Assembly: GCA_010093605.1 (NCBI GenBank)
Contig: MU004185.1
Location: 889,334 to 953,333 of the forward strand
Reading direction: 5' to 3'
DNA from: Lophium mytilinum
Lineage: Eukaryota > Ascomycota > Dothideomycetes > Mytilinidiales > Mytilinidiaceae
Length of the DNA: 64,000 nt
Made by a program: the position numbers and the translations under genes. Under the pieces are notes generated by a model, which saw only the letters and a list, made by a program, of their open reading frames with translations, made no database searches and was not told the origin of the DNA. Below, piece by piece: positions 34,176 to 45,500 of the stretch (positions within the stretch are counted from its first letter, which is position 1; each line of letters starts with the position of its first letter).

Positions 34176-36122
34176 ATGCGTTTCGGTGTTGTTGCTACCG
34201 CCCTCCTGTCGGCCGCCGTTGTGCGCGCAGACGTCGCCGACGACCTCGAAGAAGGTGTCTCATCTGTGTCTTCTGCCGTCGAGTCTGTGACATCTTCTGC
34301 TCTAGAGAAGCCTACGTTTACGGTATGTTGGCTGCTCTAGTCCAATGCCTACTCTCTAGTGCGCCCTGCTAACGTCGTCTCAGCCCACTACTCTCAAAGC
34401 ACCCTTCCTTGAGCAATTTACCGATGACTGGGAAGCCAGGTGGAAGCCGTCCCACGCCAAGAAGGAAAATGATAAGTCGTCCGAGGAGGAGTGGGCCTAT
34501 GTTGGCAACTGGGCCGTCGAGGAGCCCACCGTGCTAAAAGGGATCGAAGGGGACAAGGGCTTGGTGATCAAGGACAAGGCAGCTCACCATGCCATCTCCG
34601 CCAAGTTCCCCAAGAAGATTGACAATAAGGGCAAGACCCTCGTTGTGCAGTATGAAGTGAAGCTTCAAAGTGAGATTGCTCTTATCTGCTCTACATGAAC
34701 GGGATACTGACAGCCATAGATGGTCTCGAGTGCGGTGGAGCTTATATGAAGCTTCTCCAGGACAACAAGGCCCTCCACGCCGAGGAGTTCTCCAACGCAT
34801 CCCCGTACATCATCATGTTTGGCCCTGACAAGTGTGGTGCCACCAACAAGGTTTGTGTAACTTGCCCTCACAGTGATCTGCTTGCTAATCAGCCATATAG
34901 GTCCACTTTATTTTCCGTCACAAGAACCCCAAGACTGGTGAATATGAGGAGAAGCACCTCAAGAACCCGCCCACTGCCCGCATCGTCAAGACCACCTCGC
35001 TTTACACTCTCATTGTCAAGCCAGACAACACCTTCGAGATCAAGATTGACGGCGAGTCTATCCGCAACGGCACTCTCCTTGAGGACTTCAGCCCCTCCGT
35101 CAACCCGGAGAAGGAGATTGATGATGATAAGGACGAGAAGCCAGAGAGCTGGGTTGATGAGGCCCGCATCCCTGACCCGGAGGCCACCAAGCCCGAAGAC
35201 TGGGACGAGGACGCGCCGTTCGAGATTGTCGACACCGAGGCCACCAAGCCTGAGGACTGGCTCGAGGACGAGCCTGCCTCTATCCCGGATCCTGAGGCCG
35301 AGAAGCCCGAGGATTGGGATGATGAGGAGGATGGTGACTGGATTCCTCCCACCGTCCCCAACCCCAAGTGCGACGAGGCTTCTGGCTGTGGCAAGTGGGA
35401 ATCCCCCATGAAAAAGAACCCAGAATACAAGGGCAAATGGAGTGCGCCTGTCATTGACAACCCAGCTTATAAAGGCGTATGGAAGCCAAAGAAGATCAAG
35501 AACCCGGCCTACTTCGAGGACAAGACACCCTCCAAGTTCGAGCCCATCGGTGCTGTAAGTGATGCTCGACACGTGATAATTCAAACAGGCACTAATATAT
35601 TTGCAGATTGGTTTTGAAATCTGGACCATGCAAAACGACATCCTCTTCGACAACATCTACATTGGACACTCTGTCGAGGATGCCGAGAAGCTCAAGGCGG
35701 AAACCTTCGATGTGAAGCACCCGGCCGAGAAGGCCGAAGAGGAGGCTACCGCCCCCAAGCCTGAGGACCCACCCACTAACCCCCTTGACACCCCCTTCCT
35801 GGAGGACCCTGTCACCTGGATCAAGACCAAGCTCAACCTCTTCCTTACCATTGCCAAGCGTGACCCCATTGAGGCTATCAAGTTCGTCCCTGAGATTGCT
35901 GGTGGCCTTGGTGTTGCTGCCCTTACCGTTCTCGCTATTCTCGGATCTCTCATCTTCGGTGGAGCGTCAGCTCCTTCCAAGGAGCAGGTCAAGGACGCGG
36001 CAAAGAAGGCAAAGGATGCCGCGGTTGAGGGTAAAGACAAGGCGGCCGCGGCGGTCGCCAGCGGTGTCGAGAAGGCGCAGGCTGAGGCCAACAAGCGCAC
36101 TACCCGCTCTACTGCGTCGTAG
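34176..36122 (+). CDS. CNE1: Calnexin, ER lectin chaperone
   Basis: Type I ER membrane chaperone that binds monoglucosylated N-glycans on folding glycoproteins. Exons are 34176-34322, 34384-34669, 34720-34850, 34901-35554 and 35607-36122; 577 residues. [18 protein letters not shown] is the signal peptide. The lectin domain includes [44 protein letters not shown] (with its disulfide Cys) and [11 protein letters not shown]. The P-domain arm (about 270-410) contains repeat type 1 motifs ([37 protein letters not shown]) and type 2 motifs ([30 protein letters not shown]). [20 protein letters not shown] closes the lectin domain. One transmembrane helix (about 510-535, [19 protein letters not shown]) precedes a Lys-rich cytosolic tail that is Ala/Lys/Glu helical and ends KRTTRSTAS, with no KKXX signal. 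Confidence 0.95.
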
Positions 36123-36674
36123 GGGTCGAAATGTTAGCAAAGGAAGTGTTGGAGAAGGTTCGTCAGTAAGTGTGATAGAAAGAATCAACCAAAAGTTGGG
36201 CTCGCCGCGGTTAGTGGTGCGAGAGCTGGAGAAGGTGCTATATGCTTGGACTATTCGTGGGGTATCGTCAACGGTCAAACTATTGCTTTAGGGGCCCTGG
36301 TGCTGCTGCGTCTGTACTATAGCTCTCGTGCTGAAGATAATGTTATGACTCAGTTGGAATGAATATATACGTCCATCTCCGCGGTGATGATCGGAGATAG
36401 CCGCCAGCCCGAGGACAAATGGGTCTCGGGGTGGATATATATGGCCCCGAAAGAAAATTGACGCTATTCGGTTTACGTCCGGCAGCTCGGCTTTAGGCGC
36501 GCAGCCCCGCTTGACGATGGCCTACCGATGTCGCTCGAATAAAGCGGATAACAACTACCGCCTTAAAGCTTACGGACTCTTCAAAATTGAGCACTTCCTT
36601 CTTGTGGGAGTTTGGGCAGTCAGGTCAATCTCAGACTCAGCTTCTACAGCTTTCATAACCCTCTCCTCGCAGCT
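36123..36674. other. Intergenic region between calnexin and MMSDH
   Basis: About 0.55 kb with the calnexin 3' UTR and the promoter of the dehydrogenase gene. No other feature is supported. Confidence 0.5.
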
Positions 36675-38575
36675 ATGGCGGCTCGGCGTGTGCTCTCCCG
36701 AAACATTGCTTCCCTAGCGACTCGCTCCTCCACACCGCGCATTGCCTCTCTCTCCTCCCGAATGTCGTCCTCAAAAGTTAGCACAAGCAAGATTGCCGCA
36801 CGGCGTCTACACGCAACGGCACAGCACCTAAGACCTGCGACGTCGTCTGCTGCTTCGACCCCCGAGTCATTCCCCACTTCCCACGAACCCATCTCCGCCC
36901 CGATCGACACGACCAACTTCCTGGACAACAAGTTCGTCGAGTCCAAGGCCACAAAATGGATAGATCTGTACGACCCGGCGACAAACAACCTGGTGACTCG
37001 CGTGCCGCAGAGCACTGATGCGGAGCTCAAAGCGGCCGTCGACAGCGCACAGAAGGCCTTCCCCGCGTGGCGGGACACCAGCTTGCTGGCTCGTCAGGCC
37101 ATCATGTTCAAGTATGTTGCGCTGATTCGGGAGCACTGGGACCGTCTGGCGGCGAGCATTACGCTGGAGCAGGGCAAGACCACCGCCGACGCAAAGGGTG
37201 ATGTCCTCCGTGGACTGCAAGTTGCGGAGACCGCGTGTGGTATCACCACTCAGATGACCGGAGAGGTGCTCGAGGTGGCGAAGGATATGGAGACAAGGAG
37301 CTATAGGGAGCCATTGGGTGTTGTTGCGGCCATCTGCCCGTTCAGTGAGTTCGGATGATACCTAGCAATACACCGTGACATCAAGCTAATTATATACTAG
37401 ACTTCCCCGCTATGATTCCGCTTTGGTCAATCCCAATCGCAACAGTCGTCGGCAATACCCTCGTTATCAAGCCTTCCGAGCGCGACCCCGGAGCTTGCAT
37501 GATCCTGGCCGAGCTCGCTGAGAAGGCCGGTTTCCCTCCTGGTGTCGTCAACATCATCCACGGATCCGCTCCTACTGTCGACTTCATCCTCGATGAGCCC
37601 CGCATCAAGGCCATTAGCTTCGTTGGCAGCAACAAGGCTGGTGAATACATCTTCTCCCGCGGCTCTGCCAATGGCAAGCGTGTCCAGGCCAACCTGGGTG
37701 CTAAGAACCACGCTGCTGTGCTGCCAGACTGCAACAAGAACCACGCTCTCAATGCTATTGCTGGTGCCGCCTTTGGTGCTGCTGGTCAGCGGTGTATGGC
37801 GTTGAGCACTCTGGTCATGATTGGTGAGACTAAGGACTGGGTGCCCGAGATCGCGGAGCGCGCGAAGGCGCTTAAGATGGATGGCGGATTCGAGCCAGGT
37901 GCTGATTTGGGTCCTGTCATCAGCCCAGAGGCACAGAAGAGGATCGAGAGCTTGATCGCTAGCGCTGAGGCGGAGGGCGCGACTATCTTGCTGGACGGCA
38001 GGGGACAGAAGCCGGATAAGTACCCCAACGGCAACTGGGCAAGTGATTTCCAAGACAGCTCACTATTGTCTCTCTTAAGTATGGTGTTAATTTTTCATAG
38101 GTCGGCCCAACCATCATGGCCAACGTCAAGCCTCACATGAAGTGCTACACCGAGGAAATCTTCGGTCCCGTCCTTGTCTGCCTCAACGTCGAGACCATCG
38201 ACGAAGCTATCGAGCTGATTAACGCGAACGAGTACGGCAACGGTACCGCCATCTTCACTCGCTCCGGCGCCACTGCTGGCAAGTTCCAGCGCGAGATCGA
38301 AGCCGGCCAGGTCGGCATCAATGTCCCTATTCCCGTCCCCGTAAGCATCCCTCGTCTACACACCATGACCATGTACGCTAACCCGGCTGCTTTTCCAGCT
38401 CCCCATGTTCTCCTTCACCGGCAACAAGAAGAGCGTCGCTGGCGGCGGAGCCAACACCTTCTACGGCAAGCCCGGCCTTCAATTTTACACCCAGCAAAAG
38501 ACCGTTACCAGCCTATGGCGCAGCGAGGACGCCGGGTCGCAGAAGGCGAGCGTGAATATGCCTACGCATAGTTAG
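36675..38575 (+). CDS. Methylmalonate-semialdehyde dehydrogenase (acylating), mitochondrial
   Basis: ALDH6-type enzyme that converts malonate or methylmalonate semialdehyde with NAD and CoA into acetyl- or propionyl-CoA, in mitochondrial valine and pyrimidine breakdown. Exons are 36675-37344, 37401-38038, 38101-38340 and 38399-38575; 574 residues. The ATG at 36675 opens an Arg/Ser-rich presequence ([20 protein letters not shown]...). Landmarks are [19 protein letters not shown], the active-site Asn region [48 protein letters not shown], and the nucleophile C355 in [20 protein letters not shown] and [19 protein letters not shown] follow. The second intron starts with GC, not GT (TGG|GCAAGT ... 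CATAG), and the reading frame and family sequence need this junction. Active-site residues are intact. Confidence 0.94.
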
Positions 38576-39672
38576 GCCCTTCGATCTCGGGGTATCTAGG
38601 ATTTCAATCTTCGGAGTATACATATATGCATGGCTATCTAGTCAAGGTCGTTCGGGGCTGGGATTGAGCTTTCAAGGACTTGGAAGCCTAGGAGGCAAAA
38701 TTGATAGAAAGGGGGATGGGTGGTAGGGCGAGGAATTTCAACGCTGTGATGAGAGATGAAGGATAGTGTGAATATTAAAGCTTTATGAAGAGTGGATGGT
38801 TTGCATGTTTTGCATGTGAGGGGTGCGAACTCACGTGATGTCGGGATATATAAGCCTCTTTGTTCAGAGTATCTTCTGCTCTTCAAGGAGCGGCGGTGGA
38901 AGGTCTTGGTCACCACAGACACACTTCACTCTCATGTGTGGTGGAAGTGTGTCGGTTTAAAGGAGATCAGAGATGCTCACAATGGTGTGTGTGGGATGGA
39001 TCAAAACTACCACCAACGTCGAAGCATGGAGGTTTGTGGGGTTTCAAAGAATACAATAGTGATCGCGGCTATCATTCTTCATCGTAGTTCTCATCAAGCT
39101 TTCGCTAGTCCCAAAGGTGCGCTTCGTTAGCATCTCATATCTTCAATCCTCTTCATGTTTTCAATGATCAGGATTGTGAACTGGAGGGGAAGATTCACAT
39201 CATCACTATTTCGTTTAGATCACTCTCCGCCACTCTACTCACTCGTGGGTGGGACCACATATCCGATTGTGATCCTCCCTCCCAGCCGTTGAAGACGAAA
39301 TCATACAGGCTTTTTCGACTCCGCGGACTAGTCCATTGAACTGTCGTACCTGAATTGTTGAACAAGTCCTCGAAACCCCAACTTCCTCCATGTCTCCTAA
39401 CTTTCCTCCCTCCAGCCCTTATATACCCCGCCACCAGTCGAAAGAAAACTTCTGCTGACTAATCATCACATGCGCCCCACTAATACACGTGATCAGATCT
39501 ACTAAAACCGATCTAACTTTTAGCAGCGTCATCGATCGAGGAAGCACGGATGCTCATGATGCGCGTGGCTGGTACCTGAGACTTGTTTACGTAGACGCCT
39601 TAAGGCATCGAGAGCGGGGAGTATATAGTCTGTCTATAGAATTCAATTGTATTACTCCCACCTATTACTTAC
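38576..39672. other. Intergenic region, about 1.1 kb
   Basis: No supported gene. TATATAA boxes occur at about 38849-38855 (plus) and 39421-39427 (minus), each after a CACGTGA-like site, but neither is followed by a credible reading frame. Confidence 0.45.
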
Positions 39673-40197
39673 ATGTCTCGATTCTTGCGAACTACGATTC
39701 TGAACAATTACGCGAAATATACTTTCCGAAATACTTATACCGAGACTCTCTTTCGCGACGCGGTTACGACGCAACTCTTCAACGGCGGGAACACCAGTGC
39801 GTTGGTTCAGCGATCAACCCGCGGTATCTCAACTCAGAAATCGGTCACAATGGCACACGGCGAAATGACCCAAAAGCGCGCGGAGGCGGTCGAGTGCACG
39901 CACCACTGGGAGAACATGCTAGAGGATGGGTCGAGGCGGTACCGGGAGTTCAAGAAGGGGACGCGGGATGGGGGACGGGTGACGGAGCAGCACCGGAGTG
40001 AGGAGTCTGAGGAGATGGAGGTGTATTCGAGCGAAGGGGAGGATGGGATGGGGCACGGGGAGGCGCAGCCGATGAAGGAGGCGTATATGAAAGCGAGGAG
40101 GGGGCAGAAGCGCGGGAGTGAAGGGGTGGAGACGGGGTCGGAGAAGAAGCGGAAGGATGATGGGGGGGAGAAGAGGATGGTGAGGGAGTTGTATTGA
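39673..40197 (+). CDS. Hypothetical small basic/acidic protein
   Basis: Not recognised. A single ATG-started frame of 174 codons. The first 60 residues (MSRFLRTTILNNYAKYTFRNTYTETLF...) are free of acidic residues at first and rich in Arg, Thr and Ser, resembling a mitochondrial presequence; the rest is strongly charged and low in complexity (HWENMLEDGSRRYREF, EESEEMEVYSSEGEDGMGHGE, KRGSEGVETGSEKKRKDDGGEKR). The second half is purine-rich with long G runs, so the open frame there could be a product of composition. The last four codons and the stop belong to a 24-bp tandem repeat. Probability that it is a real gene is only moderate. Confidence 0.4.
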   Translation: MSRFLRTTILNNYAKYTFRNTYTETLFRDAVTTQLFNGGNTSALVQRSTRGISTQKSVTMAHGEMTQKRAEAVECTHHWENMLEDGSRRYREFKKGTRDGGRVTEQHRSEESEEMEVYSSEGEDGMGHGEAQPMKEAYMKARRGQKRGSEGVETGSEKKRKDDGGEKRMVRELY

Positions 40198-40257
40198 GGA
40201 GGGGTTCGGGAATTGTATTGAGGAGGGGATCGGGAGTTGTATTGAAAAGGGGTCCTT
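40186..40257 (+). repeat. 24-bp tandem repeat, three copies, over a stop codon
   Basis: Copies are at 40186-40209, 40210-40233 and 40234-40257, each starting GARTTGTATTGA. The unit length is a multiple of three, and each copy repeats the E-L-Y-stop end of the hypothetical gene. Copy 3 differs most. Confidence 0.85.
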
Positions 40258-42577
40258 TGGAGATGTTATTGTGGAGAAGGAGTGATGTTTGGATATGTGG
40301 ATTCTATGGGGTTTGGCTTTTGCACGCGGCGTCTGGTGACAAGAGGGAGTAGTGCCTGTTTCTCTGTCGGTCGTGTGCGGGTCTGAAGCCAATTCATGTT
40401 GTTGGTCGAGTGTGGTACCACAAGCTACAAACTGTGTGATACTATCGTCAATTCGAGAGGGGTTAGCCGACAGTGCCTACCTGCATACCACATACGGACT
40501 CGAAGCGTGAGTTCGGACCGCTAAAGGCACGCGATGTTTCCGAATGTGGCGTGTCGAGGGTCTTGTACCGCCGTCATCCAATTTATATCCTTACCGTGTC
40601 TTCCCACAACACCACCATTTCACCCACGAGGTCAGAAAAAGAGCAAATTGTGCAGCGCGCTATGCCCAGAAGACGGAGCATGGGTGATGGCCCGACTGGC
40701 CTCGAGATGCGAGCGCCGTCAAGACTTGCCCTGAGGCTGATCAATCCGTGCAGCTCGAACATACAGGACTCCCCTGGGCTTGGGACCAATAACATGCAAT
40801 AAGATGTGATAAAGCTGCGTCTCTGGGCTTCCCCTATCAGACGGCACATTGTCGGGACAACCAGGCATGGACGAAAGGAGAGGCAGTGAATAATGCCAGG
40901 AACCCATGGTCATGATCGACCTGTGCGTTGTTCGGCTGACATCAAAGCCATGCTTAGAAGCTTCGAAGCCGGGCAAGTCTGGCTCTTCGGTGACGCTCTG
41001 GAGGAGCGCGACTCGAGGCTCGCGGGCCGCTAATGCAGGCAGCGGTGTGGGGTAGAGGGCAAGGCAGCGCCCAAAGGAGGCCGGTCGAGGTCACGATGCC
41101 GCAGCTTTGCGAATGGGGAGCACGGCACGCATCCGAACCCGCAGAGAGGAGGGTGAAACGGGCCGTTGTGCTGCAGGTGCCGAGCGCGCATTCCTCCACA
41201 CACGACGAGGTGGGCTCCCGGCAAGCAGCGAACTGGTGCTGTGGGACGTTGCACGCGGAGCGGTATGGATGCACGCCATGCCTTCACTCCGGCGGAGGGT
41301 GAGGGCGGCAGTGGATGGTTCGATCGTGGCTTCAGGATGCCAGACGAGTTTGCGGTGAGCAAGAACTACAGGACGCAGGCGAATAGGGAATGGGGAGATA
41401 TCTGCAGATAGACGGAGCGGAAGCCATTGGGGCATACGGCACGGCCATCCAGTCCGCTATGTGTAATGGAGTCCCAGCCAGACACTTCAGCGATATCAGC
41501 GGAGGCAGTTAGGTGTGAACGGTGAGTGAAGGGTGCAGCAGTTGGTTAGCAATGTCGTCGATGAGGAGTCTGACAAACGAGTGCTGTCGTCAACACCAGC
41601 GACCAGCCCCAGCAGCTCAGAATCAGACCCAAGGAGCCCGCCCGCTGCGGGCTGACACCAGCATGCAGATGGGTGTGGGGGATTATCGCGAAGATGCTGG
41701 TGTGGGAGCGGAGCCAGCCATAGCCATGGCCCAGGGCATCGATGCTGTACGCCGGTGGTAGTCTCTAGATATGTAGAAGTAGAAGAAGCTGGCACAGGCA
41801 TGCTGACTGCCCAGCACGATGAGACGCGCAGGAATTCTCAGCGGGCCCGATGGGGTTGAGATGGGCATATCCAGCATCGCTAACAGAGGCCTCGCAGTAT
41901 GACTCCAGCGAGCCCCACGGCGCCGGTGGTGACAGAGAGCGTTGGTTGGCGCCGTTGTCTTTACCCATATCCCCGTCCTTGCAGCCCGTCGCGGAGCCAC
42001 GGCACGCATCCAGGCTGCCCGTGTTGCTACTCGGGGCTGGCACGGCTGGGTCATGAGGCCGCTGTACGGACGACTGTAGCTAATTGCCGGGCCTGTTTCT
42101 CCCAGTCTGCTGCAGCTTTGTTGTTTCGAGTCGCGCTACGAATCGTATCGTCCACCCCGCCTGCCTGCGGCCCAGACACGCCGACGCTGCTCGAACCTCA
42201 CAAAAAATCAAATCACCACCCAACCTCGACGATCCACGCCTCACGCTCATTACTGCTGCAATTCCCACTCGAGCGCGCCATGCTGTGCCTGTAGGCCAAA
42301 GGGCTGCGACAATTCGTCCCCACGCCCCCCGTGCATCCTGCCTCCGCACCGTCAGCACCGCTTTCACCCGCCAGCATCGTCTTCGACTACGCCGGCTCCC
42401 ACCCCGTGGTGACGCCCTCTGCCCGGGCCTTCTCCCCAGAGCTCACCACCACGATGCTCGCGCTCCCTGCTGGCATATAATCATATCTCTGCCGGTCCTC
42501 GGGCGGACGCTCGTTTCCTGCCCTGGGTCAACCGTCGTCGGTACCGAACTGGAGCCCGCGCCGGCACAATACTCGAA
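40258..42577. other. 2.3 kb region upstream of RIM15
   Basis: Many short overlapping frames on both strands but none with a domain, a consistent start or a clear codon pattern. The last few hundred bases are C/T-rich (for example around 42130-42560), as is usual for fungal promoters and long 5' leaders. It probably holds a long leader of RIM15, possibly with upstream frames. Confidence 0.45.
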
Positions 42578-45500
42578 ATGGGGGACCAAGTGAAATCCGG
42601 GACGCTGGCGCCGCCTGCCGTCGCTGCACTGAAGGAGGATGCCGCGGCCACGGGCTCGTCACGCGTGGCTATGGAGCGATCAATCAGCATGGATATTAGG
42701 GAAGAGCGGGAGGATCTCAAGGAAGCCGCCGAGCAGAGCATGAACGTCATTATGGACCTCAACCTCGACGGGAACATTCGCTGGGTCAGCCCGTCCTGGG
42801 AGGCTGTCATTGGAACCACGCCAGAATCTGTCAAAGGGAAAGCCATCGCCGACCTGCTCGTCGGAAACAGCACCCAATTCGCAGACACGCAGGAATCTAT
42901 GAAGAAGGATGACTCTCGCAGCCAGATTATCCGCTTCTCGATCCGCATGGGCCCGTCCTCTGTCCTGCTCCCCAAGCGGTCGCCACGCCGAAAGGATTCC
43001 GACGAAGGCCCTCTTGCCGAGGAGCCATGCGAAGTAGAAGAGGAACACATTCTCAATCTGGAAGCACAAGGCATCATGGTCTACGACCGCACCTCAGGAG
43101 GCGAAAGCCACGTAAGTTTGACTGTAGTAACATCTCTAACCACTATCGCTGATCAATCTAGACCATGTGGATGATCCGCCCTTCGGTCATCCGGGAAGTG
43201 ACCATCGACCTCCCCATGGTCCTCGTTGAAGCTCTGGGAGTCGGTGCTGAGATGCTTGCCAACCATTTGACCGCCTTGGCTGAGGTTGGTGCCAACGATC
43301 CGGCCAACCACCCGCCTCCACTACCTGTGCTATGTCGTATTTGCGAGAGACAGATAACGCCATGGTGGTTCGAGAAGCATACGGAACTCTGCTTGCAAGA
43401 ACACCGAGCGGAGATGGAGGTTCAGCTTGCACAAGAAAGCCTCTCAGACCACCGAAACTCAATCGTCAAAGTCCTGGATGCCCTGGAGGCTCACACTCGC
43501 CAACCCAGAGCTACATCTGGCGAGATTGCCGCTCCTCCGCCAATACCTGAGTACAAAGGCATGCCAATTCAACCCACATCTACTCCATCCTCTGGTACTC
43601 CTTCTGGTAGAAACTCCCCCGCTTCTCCCCCAGCTCGCTCGCGCGATCGTTCAGCAGGCTTTGGACACCATCGTGCGCGATCTTTTGCAATCCGGAGACC
43701 GCTCTCGCGTATCGTAGAGCTCGTTCTAGATCTGTGCGATACTGCACTGGAGATAAACACTCCAGCCATCAAGGATACCAGAGTCCAGTCTGCCTCTGAC
43801 ATCCGAACTCAGTCGCCTCAATCGGAGAACCGCATCTCTCAGGTGCTGCAGTGGCAGTCGCCAAGCACCGGTGCCGTTGAGAACGAGCAGGGTCTCGCTT
43901 CTCTCTGTGAAGACACCGCAAGTCTCGCTCGAGTCAAGGTCGACGCAGTCTTTCGCCATCGTCGCATTCTGGAGTACTCGGAGCGTATTCGCGTAGAATT
44001 CGATGTTTTGGTTCAGGAATGCATCGAGGCTGCCATGATCAAGGCTGCACGGATAGCTGCGGGCGAGGACAGCTCATCCGGAGATGAAGAGGAAGACGAG
44101 CTTCAGCAACTACAGCAGGACAACGACGACCGGGACTCAATCACGCACGAGAATCCCATAGAAGAAGGGGTCTTCCCAGGCTCGTTCGATGGGCCCTCAT
44201 TAATCTCAGCAGCGCTTCGTCATGGTTCTGACTCCCCTCTTCCTCCGCACAGAGAAGGTAGAGAGTCGTCTATTGCCGGGTCAACGAGGTCCAGCAGCCC
44301 CAGAGGCTCTCAGACACCACGATCACACGCAGGAGCCATGAGTATCATATCGCAGAACAAGCGGCAGTCCATGCATTTCGAAAGCGACACAGGTGCAGAC
44401 AGCGACAGCAGTGTGCGATCATCCGTCATGTCTAACCCTCGTCGAGCAGATTCTCCAGGGTCAGAACTCGGTTTGAGTCGTGTCGCGAGCTCTCGGGACC
44501 GTAAGCGGAAAAGCTTGATCCTCCCAAGTGTCATGTCAAGCCGTCAACACTCGCCTGCTAGGTCCATGCAACCACCTTCATCGCCGTTGAGAATGACAAA
44601 GCCCCGACTGCCAAGCGGAATGGAAGGTCTCCAGTCTCCTGTCACTTCTCCTGTGCTAGCTGGCAGCGAATTCTCGTCCCCTGCGATCGTTGCTCAGGTC
44701 CATCACCACCGTAGACAGTCCTCTACAGCCGGATCAGACGTGCTTCGGCCAGTCTCACCACGATTGATACCAGTCAGCGCGCCCCAACCACGAGCTGTAC
44801 CGCCTTCTATAAAGGATTTTGAAGTCGTGAAACCGATCAGTCGTGGTGCTTTTGGGGCTGTATACCTGGCGAAGAAGAGGTCAACGGGCGACTACTTTGC
44901 CATCAAAGTACTTAAGAAGGCCGACATGGTGGCTAAGAACCAAGTCACCAATGTGAAAGCGGAGAGAGCAATCATGATGTGGCAGGGCGAGAGCGATTTC
45001 GTTGCGAAGCTGTACTGGACTTTCTCGAGCAAAGACTTTTTGTACCTGGTGATGGAGTACCTTAATGGAGGAGATTGTGCGTCCTTGATCAAAGTCTTGG
45101 GTGCGCTTCCCGAAGAGTGGGCTAAGAAGTATCTCGCCGAAGTCGTCTTGGGAGTCGAGCACCTTCATAGCCGTGGCATCATCCACCGTGATCTCAAACC
45201 TGACAATCTTCTGATAGATCAGAAAGGACACCTAAAGCTTACCGATTTTGGTCTTTCCCGGATGGGTCTGATCGGCCGACAAAAGCGAAGAGGAAGAGAA
45301 TCCGAAGAACCAGCTCCAGATCTACTTAAGCAGGGTCCCTTCCACCGTGCACCGTCAGTTGGATCTTCTCGGTCAGCGTCCTTCGATCTCAATCCATCTC
45401 CAACAAATACTCCGAACTTGACGGCAGCCGTAGGGGGAGACCTTGGACAACCTTCCTATTTCAGTCTCAATCGAGATGACAGCAGAGAACCATCTAGAAG

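Noticed and set aside
38820-39430. Possible inverted repeat: ATGGAGG...GGGGTTTC near 39027-39050 against the minus strand near 39370-39400, with TATATAA boxes on both sides
   Set aside because: Similarity is short and patchy; no terminal repeats or target duplication could be defined.
41030-42400. Many 80-130 codon frames upstream of RIM15
   Set aside because: All overlap on both strands, lack domains and are explained by GC-rich leader sequence.
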